Below are positions 25,341 to 37,740 of a stretch of DNA of 64,000 nucleotides, in pieces. The stretch is from contig JAODUO010000988.1 in assembly GCA_025642075.2 (NCBI GenBank), positions 5,001 to 69,000 on the forward strand. Reading direction: 5' to 3'. Made by a program: the position numbers and the translations under genes. Below the pieces are notes generated by a model that saw only the letters and a list, made by a program, of their open reading frames with translations, ran no database searches and was not told the DNA's origin. The stretch's first letter is position 1. Every line of letters begins with the position of its first letter. Origin of the DNA: Ridgeia piscesae. Taxonomy: Eukaryota > Annelida > Polychaeta > Sabellida > Siboglinidae.

Positions 25341-26460
25341 AACCAAGGAGGCAATGTTAATCAATGATGCAAATTGATGCGTGCTTCGTGATGGCTGCCT
25401 TGCATGCGGCATGTTCTCGACTGGCACAGCGAGGTCTGTTTGATGCAATGTTCTACCGTTCCTTAATCTTACTACTACACTGGTTTTTCATCGGCAACCT
25501 AAACATTGTCAACCGTTTGCACGACACCTCCGTTCATGGGGTTTCTAAATATGTCGAACCAACACCAAAGATCCTTTCACAGGTTGCGAATAGGGCATGC
25601 ATCAAATAATATTAAGTGCCACTATGGGGGGGGGGGAGTACCACCATGGCAACACTATCATATCGTTGACATATTGAGCATTCCACGTCATCTAGTGGCA
25701 GAGCTAAACAAAATCATGCCTACTCATAAGCGTTGAAACCGGTGGATTCAGGCCACCAATAGTGTGGGTGAGGGGCTTCGTTCCACAATAGTTAGGGACA
25801 AGGTCACGATCCGACTCCCCCAAGGGGCCACCCATGGCTATGTGATAGGCATGACGATCTGGGTGCAAATTATTACACCCCATCCTATACAATAAGCGGA
25901 TTACGTAGAAAGCTTTACGTTTCACAGAAACAGCTGTTTGAATGTGTTTCTTAAATATGTTATATATATTTTTAATAAAAATGTATATCCTAACAATACA
26001 AACCATTATAGGTTCGCTGATAGAAATGTTTACTAGCACCACTACTCGCCCTTTACGCCGTCTCGTGCAATCCGCTAAGTCTTCGCAAATAATCATTCGC
26101 AATTATTGAATGACGCAACACCTTTGATATGCGGCAGCCATCTTGTATTACGTAAACTTATTTTGACAGGGCGACAACAGAGCCACCAAGTCTCATGCAT
26201 GTAACGTCCGCCTCACGCTCTCACGCATCAACCTGTGAATCTCATGCACTTACGCCATCGCAAAATGCATTTATACAAGAAAACTCACTTGCTTACAACA
26301 CTGACAGTGACGAGTATAACGTTTTGTTTTTCTTTGAAATTGTGCTAATTAAACGTGCTGCCACCTAGTGTGCTGGCGATAAACTAAGCTGTCGCAACCT
26401 AGTGTCATGTTTGGGAACTAGGTATCATGCATTTTCCTGACCCAATATTTCAGTTGTGAA
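25341..26460. other. Intergenic sequence
   Basis: Includes a G run at 25626-25637. No gene recognised. Confidence 0.35.
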
Positions 26461-26900
26461 ACAGGTAGGATGTGGTAGACAACGACAGGGAATCGCCTAG
26501 CTCGGGGGGTTGAGGGCTTGGGAAAGCTCGCCGAAACAACGAGGCAGGTGCACGCGCGGAGACAGTTGGCGCCAACAAAGGCCGGTGTTTGGCGCGCTCC
26601 GACCGAGCGCTGCCATGGGATACAAAGGACGCCTCGAGCGCCACCTCGCGGGGGTCCAACACAAAGGACGCGACGAGCGCCATCTTACGTAACAATGCGG
26701 CGAATAATGCCCGGGCACGGCCGAGTCGAACAAAGCTGGCCGGACGGCGAACGGTCGCACCTCCGTCCTTACGAGGGGATGATTCACACTCTCTGTCATC
26801 ACTAATGGGAACACGGCTCAGGCTATTGCTGTTTCGATTGATTCAAAGGCGCGCTGTCTGCGTGAAGAAACGGCGGCCATGATGGACGAAGGATTCGTGG
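26461..26900. promoter_or_regulatory. CpG-rich block
   Basis: GC- and CpG-rich sequence with open frames on both strands but no domain. ACAAAGGACGC and GAGCGCCA each occur twice within 26620-26690, a short internal duplication. It could be an unmethylated island or promoter; no transcript start or first exon can be proved. Confidence 0.3.
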
Positions 26901-27077
26901 TTTGCAATGGAGTTAGAACACATTCAGCCGTCCTGTTGTGTTTCGCAATAATACTGTACATAGAAAATAGCGATATTTGAAAGGGAGTTTTTTAATGGAA
27001 CATTAATTAATGCATATTTGCAGATCGAGTGCTAGAAAGTAGGGTTAGACACGGTAGCTACTTTTGTGAGTTAGAAT

Positions 27078-27083
27078 AATATA

Positions 27084-27134
<51 letters not shown>
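27078..27134. repeat. (AT)n microsatellite
   Basis: Almost pure AT dinucleotide. Confidence 0.95.
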
Positions 27135-27136
<2 letters not shown>

Positions 27137-28125
27137 TTATATGCAATAACTATTACGCTATATAGTTAATTAAAACATTTTGTTCGGCGGCATAACACAT
27201 TAAGTGTCACTATCCCTGTCCCTTTGACTATTCTATCAACATTTTCTGGCATGTTTTCGATAGAGTATTTTAGTGTTGAATTTTATAGAATGTGTGGATT
27301 TATGTTTTGATGTGGCAACACACATTCCATACTTTTATTTCTTTCTATAATTATAGACTTCAAAACAGACGTATGGGTAATCCTACACACATTTAGATAA
27401 TTCGGTGTTATTTTTTAAAATATGTTGCAAATGGTATGGCACGACGATAATAAATAGTACAACATACAACATAATGTTGAATAATTATTACAATGAAACC
27501 TAAACGCAGAAAATGAAACATTTTGAACAGGAGCTTGATGAAATTTCGTTATTAAGACATACGATGTACAAGTAAATATTTAAAAACGCAACTCTGCGTG
27601 TAGCTACAGGTATAAGCGTTCTCTACATTTTTGTGTTTGTCCATCTTCGAATCCGCCGCCTTTGTCTTTGATTTGGCAGTTACGTCATTGCAATTAGCGT
27701 AGTGGCACTCTATTTAATTACTAACTCGAGCGAAGCGGGGACGTGGAAATGGGACGAGTAATATGTGCAATGGCCGGGCCACTTTTCCGTATGTGATGGT
27801 TCTTTATTGTGGTGGAAATGGACGTTAAATTAGAAGCGCATTGATCGATTCCCCGGCTTGATGATTAGCGTTCTTTGTGGAGTGATGAATATTTAACAGG
27901 CGCCCGGGGCAGTCATGCCTAAGGAAGACCGATTCGATAAATACACCTTAGTTACCCAGAAATAGCCGTGGGAAAGTTGTTGCAGATACGTATTGAGATG
28001 GCAAAATGTCGACATATATTATAATTTGTTGCGAATTAACAATATAATTGAACAATTACTACGATGTTTGACTATTTAAATGCTAGAGAGGTTGGTAAGT
28101 TGTATCTAATTAATCTTGCAAAGCC
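27135..28125. other. Intergenic sequence with a possible conserved element
   Basis: Mostly AT-rich. The segment 27690-27930 is more complex and compositionally unlike its flanks (TTAATTACTAAC, ATTGATCGATTCC, GATGATTAGCG), so it may be a conserved non-coding element. No gene seen. Confidence 0.3.
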
Positions 28126-28129
28126 GTGA

Positions 28130-29099
28130 ACATTCTCCAACACCCCTACCCATGTCTTCAACCCACCATCCGTGTCTTCAACCCCCCTACCCGTGTCTTC
28201 AACCCCCTACCCGTGTCTTCAACCCCCCCTACCCGTGTCTTCAACCTACCACCCGTGTCTTCAACCCCCTACCCGTGTCTTCAACCCCCCTACCCGTGTC
28301 TTCAAACCCCTCCCCACCCGTGTCTTCAACCCCCTCCCCACCTGTGTCTTCAACCCCCTCCACACCCGTGTCTTCAACCCCCTCCCCACCCATGTCTTCA
28401 ACCCCCTCCCCACCCGTGTCTTCAACCCCCTCCCAACCCGTGTCTTCAACCCCTTCTCCACTCGTGTCTTCAACCCTCTCCCCACCCGTGTCTTCAACCC
28501 CCTCCCCACCCGTGTCTTCAACCCCCTCCCCACCCGTGTCTTCAACCCCCTCCCCCGTGTCTTCAACCCCATCCCCACCCGTGTCTTCAACCCCCTCCCC
28601 ACCCGTGTCTTCAACCCCCTCCCCACCCGTGTCTTCAACCCCCTCCCCACCCGTGTCTTCAACCCCCTCCCCACCCGTGTCTTCAACCCCCTCCCCACCC
28701 GTGTCTTCAACCCCCTCCCCACCCGTGTCTTCAACCCCCTCCCCATCCATGTCTTCAACCCCCTCCCCACCCGTGTCTTCAACCCCCTCCCCACCCGTGT
28801 CTTCAACCCCCTCCCCACCCGTGTCTTCAAACCCCTCCCCACCCGTGTCTTCAACCCCCTCCCCACCCGTGTCTTCAACCCCCTCCCCACCCATGTCTTC
28901 AACCCCCTCCCCACCCGTGTCTTCAACCCCCTCCCCACCCGTGTCTTCAACCCCCTCCCCACCCGTGTCTTCAACCCCCTCCCCACCCGTGTCTTCAACC
29001 CCCTCCCCACCCATGTCTTCAACCCCCTCCCCACCCGTGTCTTCAACCCCCTCCCCATCAGTGTCTTCAACCCCCTCCCCACCCGTGTCTTCAACCCCC

Positions 29100-29100
<1 letters not shown>
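28130..29100. repeat. 24-bp minisatellite, C-rich strand
   Basis: The unit is GTGTCTTCAAC plus CCCCTCCCCACCC, about 38-40 copies, very homogeneous after 28.3 kb. A 24-bp period keeps every frame open, giving apparent proteins on both strands (for example SSTPSPPV repeats). The minus strand carries G-runs GGGTGGGGAGGGGG in each unit. Confidence 0.97.

Positions 29101-29160
<60 letters not shown>
29101..29160. repeat. (TA)n microsatellite
   Basis: Pure TA run abutting the end of the 24-bp minisatellite. Confidence 0.97.
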
Positions 29161-29162
<2 letters not shown>

Positions 29163-29483
29163 CCATAGTAGGGGGTTAATCCCACCAACTTTTTAAACGC
29201 CATATTTCCCAGATGGTTTCCCAGCCGACTTTGGGGACAAAAGACCGTCAATTGTGACATCTCATGTATGACCTTCGACCTCCGTCGACGCCAGCAGACA
29301 ACAGTGGCGGGTGACACCAGCAATGGTTATGACGCATCACCTAGGCGGTTGGCATCAAGATCAAAGACTTGTCGCGGTGGTTTGTTTTAATAAGAATCGT
29401 TCTCACAGATAACGTGTGAATGTTCATTCGTGGTCGTTTGGCAAATTTTTGACTGTGAGAGGCTGGTAACAAATATTGTTGTG

Positions 29484-29485
<2 letters not shown>
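29161..29485. other. Spacer
   Basis: Nothing recognised between two TA microsatellites. Confidence 0.35.
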
Positions 29486-29560
<75 letters not shown>

Positions 29561-29562
29561 AT
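29486..29562. repeat. (TA)n microsatellite with ATT interruptions
   Basis: Two TA runs joined by ATTATA. Confidence 0.95.
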
Positions 29563-30655
29563 AACAATCATAATAAATAATAATAACAGTGGTCTAAGGT
29601 CTAAGGTGGTGCTTGTGGAATAATCTGTATATGACATATATGACAAAGCCCCCTGAGTAATAAACAAGCAGGTAGTTTAATAAATGGACACAAACAAAGG
29701 ACTCAGAAAAAGATTCGAAAACATATCTGTTGACGAAGGCCGCCGGGGAAGCGATCGAAAAATTCATTTCACGCAACTACATTTTTTGAGAGGTAAATAT
29801 AACGTCATGGAAAGAAAGTCACAGTTTTGCCTCGGATAAGTCACAGGAAATGAAGTCACAAAATACTTTATTCAAACACTATCTAGCCTAAGTGGTAAAT
29901 CGTCTAAGCACAGGCATCAGAACCGGGGGGGGGGGGAATGAAAATAGTGAACAGGATCCATACATCCCTGTCTTTTTTATTTCATGATCCGGGTAGAGCG
30001 ACGAACATGTTTGAACACCCCCCCCACTGCCCTCTCCAGTCTTGCAATGTTGTGATCCGAGGCAGCGCGACACCAGAAGTGGAATGGCGCTGATTATTAT
30101 ATTCATCGCATGGTTGTGCGAGGTCGTTGTTTATAATTATGTAAAATAAACACCTGTATAAGTAACACCAAACAATCATCAACGTAATGTCATTTCCTGC
30201 TGGTTTTCCGTTGGAATATCTACCCAAAAACTAGCACAAAATGAATGCAGTCTATCATATATGGATCCGAATAATCTGTGTATATTATATACCTCCGCAG
30301 TAATCTTTTTTCGATGCACTAACGAAGGCGCGCAGTGAGCTCAGTTCTACATGCATTTTAATGGCTTTGTGCGAATTAGTCGGTTAGCCATTTCATCAGA
30401 ATGTGTTGCCAAATGTGGGGATGTTAATTAAACGTGTTACTATTTCACCTGCTGTAGTGGCTAAATGTAGTCTACTGTTTATTGAATGTATTTAAGAAAC
30501 GACACATTAATAATGTAACCGCGATTGTCAATAGAAGCACCCATATTAGATCTGCTGTAATTGTTACGGATCTGATTGTGGATTTTAGGATCCGTGTCCT
30601 ATCTCTCCAACATCCTGCGGTGGTGCGGTGTTTACCGATTAACGCTGCGATAAAA
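29563..30655. other. Intergenic sequence
   Basis: No gene recognised. Contains G and C homopolymers near 29925 and 30017. Confidence 0.35.
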
Positions 30656-31100
30656 GACAACGCGCGAGCAGCGGCTATAAATAGCACAAAGACGCGCAGA
30701 CGACAACCGGCAAGCATCGACTCAACGCCTTTGTGGCGCGCGCTTGTTAAAATAATAACGACTGGTTTGAACTGATTAAATTTGCATTTGAATCGACTGC
30801 GCCGGCGCGAGGGGGGCGGCGGCGCGAGGCACGCGCCGGCGTGACGCTCCGGTGCGCACGCGCGATGAATGACGGGCGATTAGTGAGTCACCTGTCATCC
30901 GTGTTCCCCTCAGCCACCTGCTTGTCGTTGGCGGGAGAGACACCTTTGTTAGCGCCCCCGGCTGGCACGACAGCAGCAGGCGATCTAATCTATCGAGGTT
31001 CCGGCTTTGATTTAGCCAATTCGTCGGACTTCTGTCGTGCGTGTTGGGTGAATGTATTACGCAGGGGAGTAATTAAATTAATTAAACGGCTGACGATATC
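30656..31100 (+). promoter_or_regulatory. CpG-rich block with TATA-like motif
   Basis: GGCTATAAATAGC at about 30673-30685 is a strong TATA-box match, directly followed by CpG-dense sequence (30700-30990). Further on, GTAATTAAATTAATTAA (about 31068-31084) offers clustered homeodomain-type sites. No first exon is identified, so promoter or enhancer function is inference. Confidence 0.3.
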
Positions 31101-33230
31101 GTTATAATTTATAAATTTAATAGAACATGCAATATGTTTAACATAAACGTTCAATTGAAAACGAATTTGGCTTATTACATGCTCCAAAATTGCAAATAGC
31201 GTGCATGGCTATGTCTAATGGAAGAACCTTGATGTACAAATCGATAACACGTGTAATTATAATATTACAAACAAATTTTTATTTTATGTTTGTAATATTA
31301 CATTACATGCGGTGATTCGCGTTGTTACCGTTTTACATCTATATTTAAAACAATTCGTTCACTATTCGTATGTATCTGGCTGAAATGCCTGTTGCTGACT
31401 GCCTCAGTTAGACCGACAGGCGCTTGCGATGTCCGACAAAAGGTTTTCCTTACAACTAGCCCACTGACCAATTAAAATTTGCTAGGCAAAATTCGGGTAG
31501 GCTGGAAACATTCTAGGATTTTAATTAAATTCACTGAATAAAAACGAAGTATGCGAGGGGATTACAACTCGTGATCTGTCAGGCCATCCATTTGCACCCT
31601 CCCAAGACCAATCACTGCCGATCAGCGGCTGTTGTAGATCGTCTGCAGATAAGCGTAACTGTAGTCCCGGTCTGGTCGCAGCTCAGACTGCAAACAAAGG
31701 AACGTGTCGAGATGCCCCCCCCCCCGTCGAGGGTCCACCTTGGACCCCCGTGGTGGTGGTCAGTACTCAGAGGGCGTGAAATCAGCGAGACTCTGCCACC
31801 AATTCGTAATAGCCGTAACTCCTGTATGGATAGTGCCGCATGACGCCCCGAGAATGAGACAGACCGATTGTTCAGGTTGTCGTGATTACGTATCACGTGA
31901 CGGCATCAGCGACCCAGCGGGCGATTGCGAAGCATCGGATTTATGCGGTTTTATTGGCGTCATTATTGACTTAGAGCGCTCTGCCAGCGTCCAGCTACCG
32001 TGGTTGTGTGATTAATAGCCGCGCCGGTCAAAGAACTCCGCCTATTGTTTGCCCGGACCGTTTTGTTGCGCAAACCTCATGATTGATTGAATGATTCACA
32101 AACGACGTTGTCTCTTATTCGTCATAGAAGTATTCGTTGTCTGTTCTTTGAATTGTGACGACATGGTGACGCCGCAACAGACACCGAGTATGTAGTGAAA
32201 ATTATTCAAAGATAAGGAAATAAAGGTATCCCCGTAAATTAAAACAGTTATTTTTTACGTGCTGACAAGAGAATAAAAAAGGTATTAGCAATGAGATAGT
32301 TTCCACACGACGACGAATATTATTTGTTATTTTGGTGATATTCAAATTTCTGTCACTTTGTGTGACGCAATAATGTCATAGATATGAAAAAATGTAATAG
32401 ATAACAAATTAATATTTTATTTATGACGCCTTCGTTGTGCAGCTGTAATGTTCCATTGTCGATTGGATGAAGAGGGCTGTGAAAGCTAGCGTTGTTGGGT
32501 CGAAACTTCGGCAGTTTCATTCACCCCATTTCGTCTGTGCCTTTCGAAAGAGACACATTAAGGCTGTGTTCTATACATGGGAATGGAATACCACCTGTCG
32601 TGAGCGGAACTCCATTGAGATCTCCTTACACAAACTCCCAATGAATAACCATTCAAAATAACCGTGGGATTATATATATATGGTAGGAAAAATTTCTATT
32701 AATTCTGATGGAGGGGACGGTGAGAGACAAGGCCTTAACAGTTAATGGAACGTATGTAGACAGTGGCGACATCTAGCGAATATATAAGAACACCGCTTTA
32801 GTGTGGAAATGGCATTCGGTGGAAACGTAATTGTATATTTTGCATGCATGTTGTGTTTGTGTGCGATATCTATGGCAGAACATTGTGTGCGACACTCTGT
32901 TCTGTGTGACACTCTGACGATTACTCTTTATTTATGTATTATTATTTTATTATAATAATTATACGGTTTAACTTTTTAATTTACCTTATCTATTTATATT
33001 CACGCTTAGAAACAATGCTATATATCTTAATTATTTGGTGTTTTGGTCAGAACATTTTGTACAAGTTTTCCATCTTGCCTCTTCCTTTGAGTGGCGCCGC
33101 TCGAAAGTTCGCCGAATCCACTGTACTTCTGCCTTGTTGCTCTCAGCATACCTTATGTATTTTCGCCGGTCTTTATTGTGACCGTGGGAACGACTTAGAT
33201 ACCCGCGCCCCACCCACATAAAATGGTATT
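31101..33230. other. Intergenic sequence
   Basis: No gene recognised. 31880-32110 is compositionally complex (GTGATTAATAGCC, TGATTGATTGAATGATT) and may be a conserved regulatory element. Confidence 0.3.
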
Positions 33231-33243
33231 TTCAGAAAGCTAT

Positions 33244-33330
33244 ATGTAACATCGGTCCTGATTGAGCCATTGTCAAATCTTTACATGTAACGTCAAACCC
33301 GATTGGTCAATTGTCGTATCAATGCAACTG
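33244..33330. repeat. Short tandem duplication, unit about 45 bp
   Basis: ATGTAACATCGGTCCTGATT then GAGCCATTGTC is repeated as ATGTAACGTCAAACCCGATT then GGTCAATTGTC. Confidence 0.6.
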
Positions 33331-33723
33331 CAATGGCAACGACATGGTTGATTAACGGTATCAGTTTAACTTTTATGTTTCGACAATGCAACATTTCATG
33401 CAGAGAACAAGGCGACTGGTGGACTAGGACATGTCTTGGTGGTAAATCCTATCTTGGTAGCGGCAATCCGAATCGAAAAGAAGAGAATGCGGTCAGTTCT
33501 ATAGGGAGACTAAAGACGTTTTCTAGAAACACACATGGCTTGGCGCCTCTGGCTGCTATCACAACAACAAGTGGCTATGCGCTTTGTTTAATTTGCAGGA
33601 AAAGGACACGAAAAGGAGGAATGAAAATGAAACTATGCTGCTCGGGACAGAATATAATTATTATATTTACATGGGCGGTCAGTAGGACCTATCCTGTGCT
33701 GGATGGTTAACTTAAAGATAACA
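33331..33723. other. Unassigned sequence downstream of the lectin/mucin gene
   Basis: A plus-strand open frame (33303-33710) lacks an ATG-supported start or any recognisable domain. It is left unannotated as protein. Confidence 0.3.
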
Positions 33724-33729
33724 TTTATT
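33724..33729 (-). terminator. Candidate polyadenylation signal (minus strand)
   Basis: TTTATT on the plus strand is AATAAA on the minus strand, about 195 bp beyond the stop codon of the lectin/mucin gene. Confidence 0.4.
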
Positions 33730-33921
33730 TAAAGTTCCTCTACGATTGAAACTATTGAAACTAACTCGTGTAGAACATTCTTGAAGTTGTCACACATCAT
33801 TGTTCAGAAATGAAATCCGCTCAAACCTAATACCCACCAATGTCGTCTCAAACTGGTGATTGGTTGCTAAATACGTGTAATTGCGGACGGGTTCCTAATT
33901 GTGTTCTTACGCCTGTTGTTA

Positions 33922-34668
33922 TCATTCGAGGGGAGGTATTTTCACGATGTGTGCGTCTGCGCCAGTTCGCGACTTCATCCGGCGGAAGGCGTAGCGGATG
34001 TTGCGTTTGAGCGTGCGCAGGTCTCGCCGCAGTGCCGCCATGTCGAGCAGGAGAAGACCAATGAAAAAGCCGACGGTGAGAAAGATGGCGACGACTCCGA
34101 CACCGATGGCTGATGGCCGCTTGTCTCCTTCCTTCCATGACGGCTCGTCCGCTGGCCTCGTGTGCGTCTTCACCGGGTCAGGTGCGGGGGTGTGGGCATA
34201 GCGGCGGCGGTTACGGGTTGTCGTCACGGGTGTGGTCCGGGTTGTGGTCCGTGCTGTTGTCCGAGTTGTGATGCAGATACAAGGTAAGGGCTGCTGTCGC
34301 AGATGTGGATCGGGTTGATATCCGGTTTGTTGTCTCGGTCACTGTGGTATCCGTAGTGACAGGTGGGTCTTGCGTTGGTCGTCCGACTGTTGTTGAATTT
34401 ATCATCGTTTCTGCGGACAGCGGTGGTGTAACTGTGGCGTCCACCTGGCCACTGCTGACCGATTGTCGTGGTTGTCCGTTCAGTTCCGCTACGGTGGTCT
34501 CGCGGTGGTCAGCGGCCGACGACGTTGGTGTGGTCAACGTCGTGCTGATGGTGTCCACGTGTGTGACGGCGACAGTTGTCACCTCTGACGTCACTGCGTC
34601 AGATGTGGTTACGTCAGTGGTGACAGTAAGCACGGTTGACATCGCTTCCGTTGCACTCAGTTGCCGAA
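33922..34668 (-). CDS. Last exon of CTLD/mucin-type membrane protein
   Basis: The exon begins after the acceptor TTTTGTCCACAG with two bases (TT) that complete the codon left by exon 37457-37657. It first encodes a Thr/Ser/Val-rich stalk of about 150 residues (VLTVTTDVTTSDAVTSEVTT and similar), a typical O-glycosylated mucin-like region. In a frame shifted by +1 relative to this, the Thr-rich composition continues (TTRTTARTTTRTTPVTTTRN), then comes a hydrophobic helix VVAIFLTVGFFIGLLLL and a basic tail RRDLRTLKRNIRYAFRRMK ending at 33922. The order is that of a type I membrane protein. The switch of frame near 34262-34285 has no room for a normal intron, so it is a frameshift mutation, a sequence error, or an unrecognised splice. 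Antisense open frames here are Val-rich shadows. Confidence 0.7.
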
Positions 34669-35244
34669 CTGTGGACAAAACGACACCGGCTGATGACTAT
34701 TGACCCGGCGGACGGCAAAGACTGTGAACAGTTTTCAGTGGCGCTTGTTGAGAATGTGTGATTGAGTTTCTGTCATGAAGATGTGTCGGTGATTGAGTAA
34801 GAACAAGGCTTATTTGCGACCCTAAAATAACGATAATATAATGATATAATAAACGTATTAGGCGTATTTTCATGAGTAAAATTAAGCGTACACGCGTAAC
34901 AATGAATAATATTACAAATGGTCATAATTTTGATTTGAAACAAAAACTGCAAACCTTCAATTTTAAAACCGGTAGAAAGCCAGTGACTCTCAGTAAGTCT
35001 TACTGACTCTGTTACATTAGGCATACTACATTAACAATTTACACATCTGTTTGATATGTTACACATTTGTTTGATGTCTATCATAATTACATAAGCCTAA
35101 ACGTTTATTTGGTAGTGACTGTTCTTTACACCGGTTAATATAATAAAATATATGTATATACCTGAAATTAATACTTCCGTCTATATATTTTATTTAAAGA
35201 ATTTTTCTTCAATGATGTTCACTTATATTTTAAGATGAAATCTT
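34669..35244 (-). other. Intron sequence of the lectin/mucin gene
   Basis: AT-rich, no exon recognised. It is part of the intron between the exon ending at 37457 and the stalk exon. Confidence 0.45.
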
Positions 35245-36152
35245 CTAACAGCAATTGTACTCTACCTTCTGACTCAATTGTACTCTATCTTCTGACTCAA
35301 TTGTAGTCTACCTTCTGACTCAATTGTACTCTACCCTCTGACTCAATTGTACTCTACCCTCTGATTCAATTGTACTCTACCCTCTGACTCAATTGTACTC
35401 TACCTTCTGACTCAATTGTACTCTACCTTCTGACTCAATTGTACTCTACCCTCTGACTCAATTGTACTCTACCCTCTGATTCAATTGTACTCTACCCTCT
35501 GACTCAATTGTACTCTACCTTCTGACTCAATTGTACTCTACCCTCTGACTCAATTGTACTCTACCCTCTGATTCAATTGTACTCTACCCTCTGACTCAAT
35601 TGTACTCTACCCTCTGATTCAATTGTACTCTACCCTCTGACTCAATTGTACTCTACCTTCTGACTCAATTGTACTCTACCCTCTGACTCAATTGTACTCT
35701 ACCTTCTGACTCAATTGTACTCTACCCTCTGACTCAATTGTACTCTACCTTCTGACTCAATTGTACTCTACCTTCTGACTCAATTGTACTCTACCCTTTG
35801 ACTCAATTGTACTCTACCTTCTGACTCAATTGTACTCTACCTTCTGACTCAATTGTACTCTACCTTCTGACTCAATTGTACTCTACCTTCTGACTCAATT
35901 GTACTCTACCTCTCTGACTCAATTGTACTCTACCTTCTGACTCAATTGTACTCTACCTTCTGACTCAATTGTACTCTACCTTCTGACTCAATTGTACTCT
36001 ACCCTCTGACTCAATTGTACTCTACCTTCTGACTCAATTGTACTCTACCTTCTGACTCAATTGTACTCTACCTTCTGACTCAATTGTACTCTACCTTCTG
36101 ACTCAATTGTACTCTACCTTCTGACTCAATTGTACTCTACCTTCTGACTCAA
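35245..36152. repeat. 23-bp minisatellite (about 39 copies)
   Basis: The unit reads CTCTACCTTCTGACTC plus AATTGTA, with variants CCCTCTG and GATTC that alternate in partly regular blocks. It lies in the predicted intron of the minus-strand lectin/mucin gene. Confidence 0.97.
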
Positions 36153-36189
36153 CGGGGGAATCCAAATTTTGGGGTTACGTCAAACAGAC

Positions 36190-36281
36190 ACGCAAGCACC
36201 CACGCACGCATGCATACACACACGCACACACACACTCGAACGCACACACGTACGTACGCACGCACACACACACTCGCAACA

Positions 36282-36368
<87 letters not shown>

Positions 36369-36390
36369 ACACACACACACACACACATAG
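36190..36390. repeat. (CA)n microsatellite
   Basis: CA dinucleotide run with CACG variants at the left. Confidence 0.97.
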
Positions 36391-36522
36391 GCATGTACGC
36401 ACGCAAAGGGAAGTAACGACGGGGTGTTCATGGTGGCACAGTGCATATGGAAGTTAGCGGCTGGGATGGAACTGGGACATCGGACGCAAGGAAAACTGTG
36501 AAATCAACGGGTTGAAGATGTG

Positions 36523-36804
36523 AGGTGTGCGTGCGTGCGCGCGTGTGTGTATGTGCGAGTGTATGTGAGTGTATGAGTGAGTGTGTATGCGTGTGTGTGA
36601 GTATGTGAATGTGTGACCGTGTGTGTGTGCGCGCGTGCGTGTGTGTGTTTGTGTGTGTGCGTGTGTGTGTGTGTGCGTGCGTGCGTGTGTGTGTCCGTGC
36701 GTGCGTGTGTGTGTGTCCGTGCGTGTGTGTGTCCGTGCATGCGTGTGTGTGTATGTCCGTGCTGTGTGTGTGTGTCGTGCGTGCGTGTGTGTGTGTGTCC
36801 GTGC

Positions 36805-36859
<55 letters not shown>

Positions 36860-36960
36860 GTGTGTGTGTGTGTGTGTGTGTGTTTGCATCCGTGTATGTG
36901 TGTGCGTGCGTGCGCGTGTGTGAATAAGTCCGTGCGCATGTGCGTGCGGGCGTGCATGAT
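36523..36960. repeat. (GT)n/(GTGC)n microsatellite
   Basis: Interrupted GT repeat with GTGC, GTAT and GTCC variants. It is the opposite strand polarity to the CA run 130 bp to the left, so the two could pair as a hairpin. Confidence 0.95.
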
Positions 36961-37456
36961 GTGTATGGGATAAAATGTAATTAATAAATGTAAATGTCGA
37001 CGTAACGATGTCACGTGTAGCTGGACAATGGTAACACGCTTGGCACGTGATACTTTGTGCTCGTACGGCAAACATAAAATAGAATATTCTCATCTACGAA
37101 ACAAGTTTTTGTGTCGTTCTGAACTATTTTCCAACCGCCACCACAAGCGGACGCATGGGATGCACGGGGAAACGTGACCCTAGAGTATGTTAATATGCAT
37201 CTCTACCCGGAGCTGGCTTTGTGTGACTATTTATTTTATGTAGTGCCCCGGCCGCGCTGAAAGGGGGGTACACTATGAGTTAGAAGACTTCCCCTTAAAA
37301 TGAGTGAACGCGAAAACATGGACACTATCACCACAGTCTTCAATGCCGACAGCCAGATTTGATTCGTAATGTAGTCTGAACGATTGCAATCAATAAAATC
37401 GATGGTACGCTATCGTCACATCGTGTTTGCCGTACTCTCCCACTCCCGAAACTTAC
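36961..37456 (-). other. Intron sequence
   Basis: I searched the minus strand here for the missing second half of the second CTLD and found no convincing exon. Confidence 0.4.
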
Positions 37457-37657
37457 GTGTGTCGTCGATCAAGACACATATTTGGCCCAACTTGTCGACG
37501 GTCTGGATGGACACGAGGCTCGCCCCAAGAGCCACACATTGCTCCTTCGCATAGCGTAAAATGATGCCTTCCTCCACCACCATCACACGCACACACGTCT
37601 TCGCCGGGCCCAGGGTCGACAGTGTCCACGTGACGCTACATGACTCTCCCGTCAGCC
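37457..37657 (-). CDS. Exon: N-terminal half of second C-type-lectin-like domain
   Basis: This 201-bp exon has acceptor TTCTGCCGCCAG and donor CACAC|GTAAGT, starting with two bases and ending with one. It encodes ESCSVTWTLSTLGPAKTCVR and, further on, AKEQCVALGASLVSIQ then QICVLIDD. The 'A..C...GA.LVSI' signature is the second helix and following strand of a C-type-lectin-like domain. Its phase fits the exon at 39620-39687 before it and the stalk exon after it. The usual C-terminal half of this second domain (WIG, WND and the last two Cys) was not found before the stalk, so either exons were missed or this domain is truncated. Confidence 0.75.
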
Positions 37658-37740
37658 CTGGCGGCAGAACATGATACTAGAACGGCAGAAAAGTTCTAAG
37701 ATTATGTTAAGGTTTTCAGAGCTGGCAGTCAGTACATACG

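Noticed and set aside
28116..29179. Overlapping open frames of 250-350 codons on both strands (SSTPSPPV, VFNPLPTR and others)
   Set aside because: A 24-bp period without stop codons keeps every frame open; the frames extend into the TA microsatellite.
33303..33710. 135-codon plus-strand open frame
   Set aside because: Starts without ATG, has no family resemblance, and lies where the minus-strand gene's 3' UTR is expected.
34305..34703. 132-codon Val-rich plus-strand open frame
   Set aside because: Antisense shadow of the Thr-rich stalk (ACN codons read as GTN); the minus frame leads to a transmembrane helix and has a matching splice phase.
35245..36152. CRISPR-like regular array (23-bp period)
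   Set aside because: There are no unique spacers; it is a simple head-to-tail minisatellite in an animal genome.
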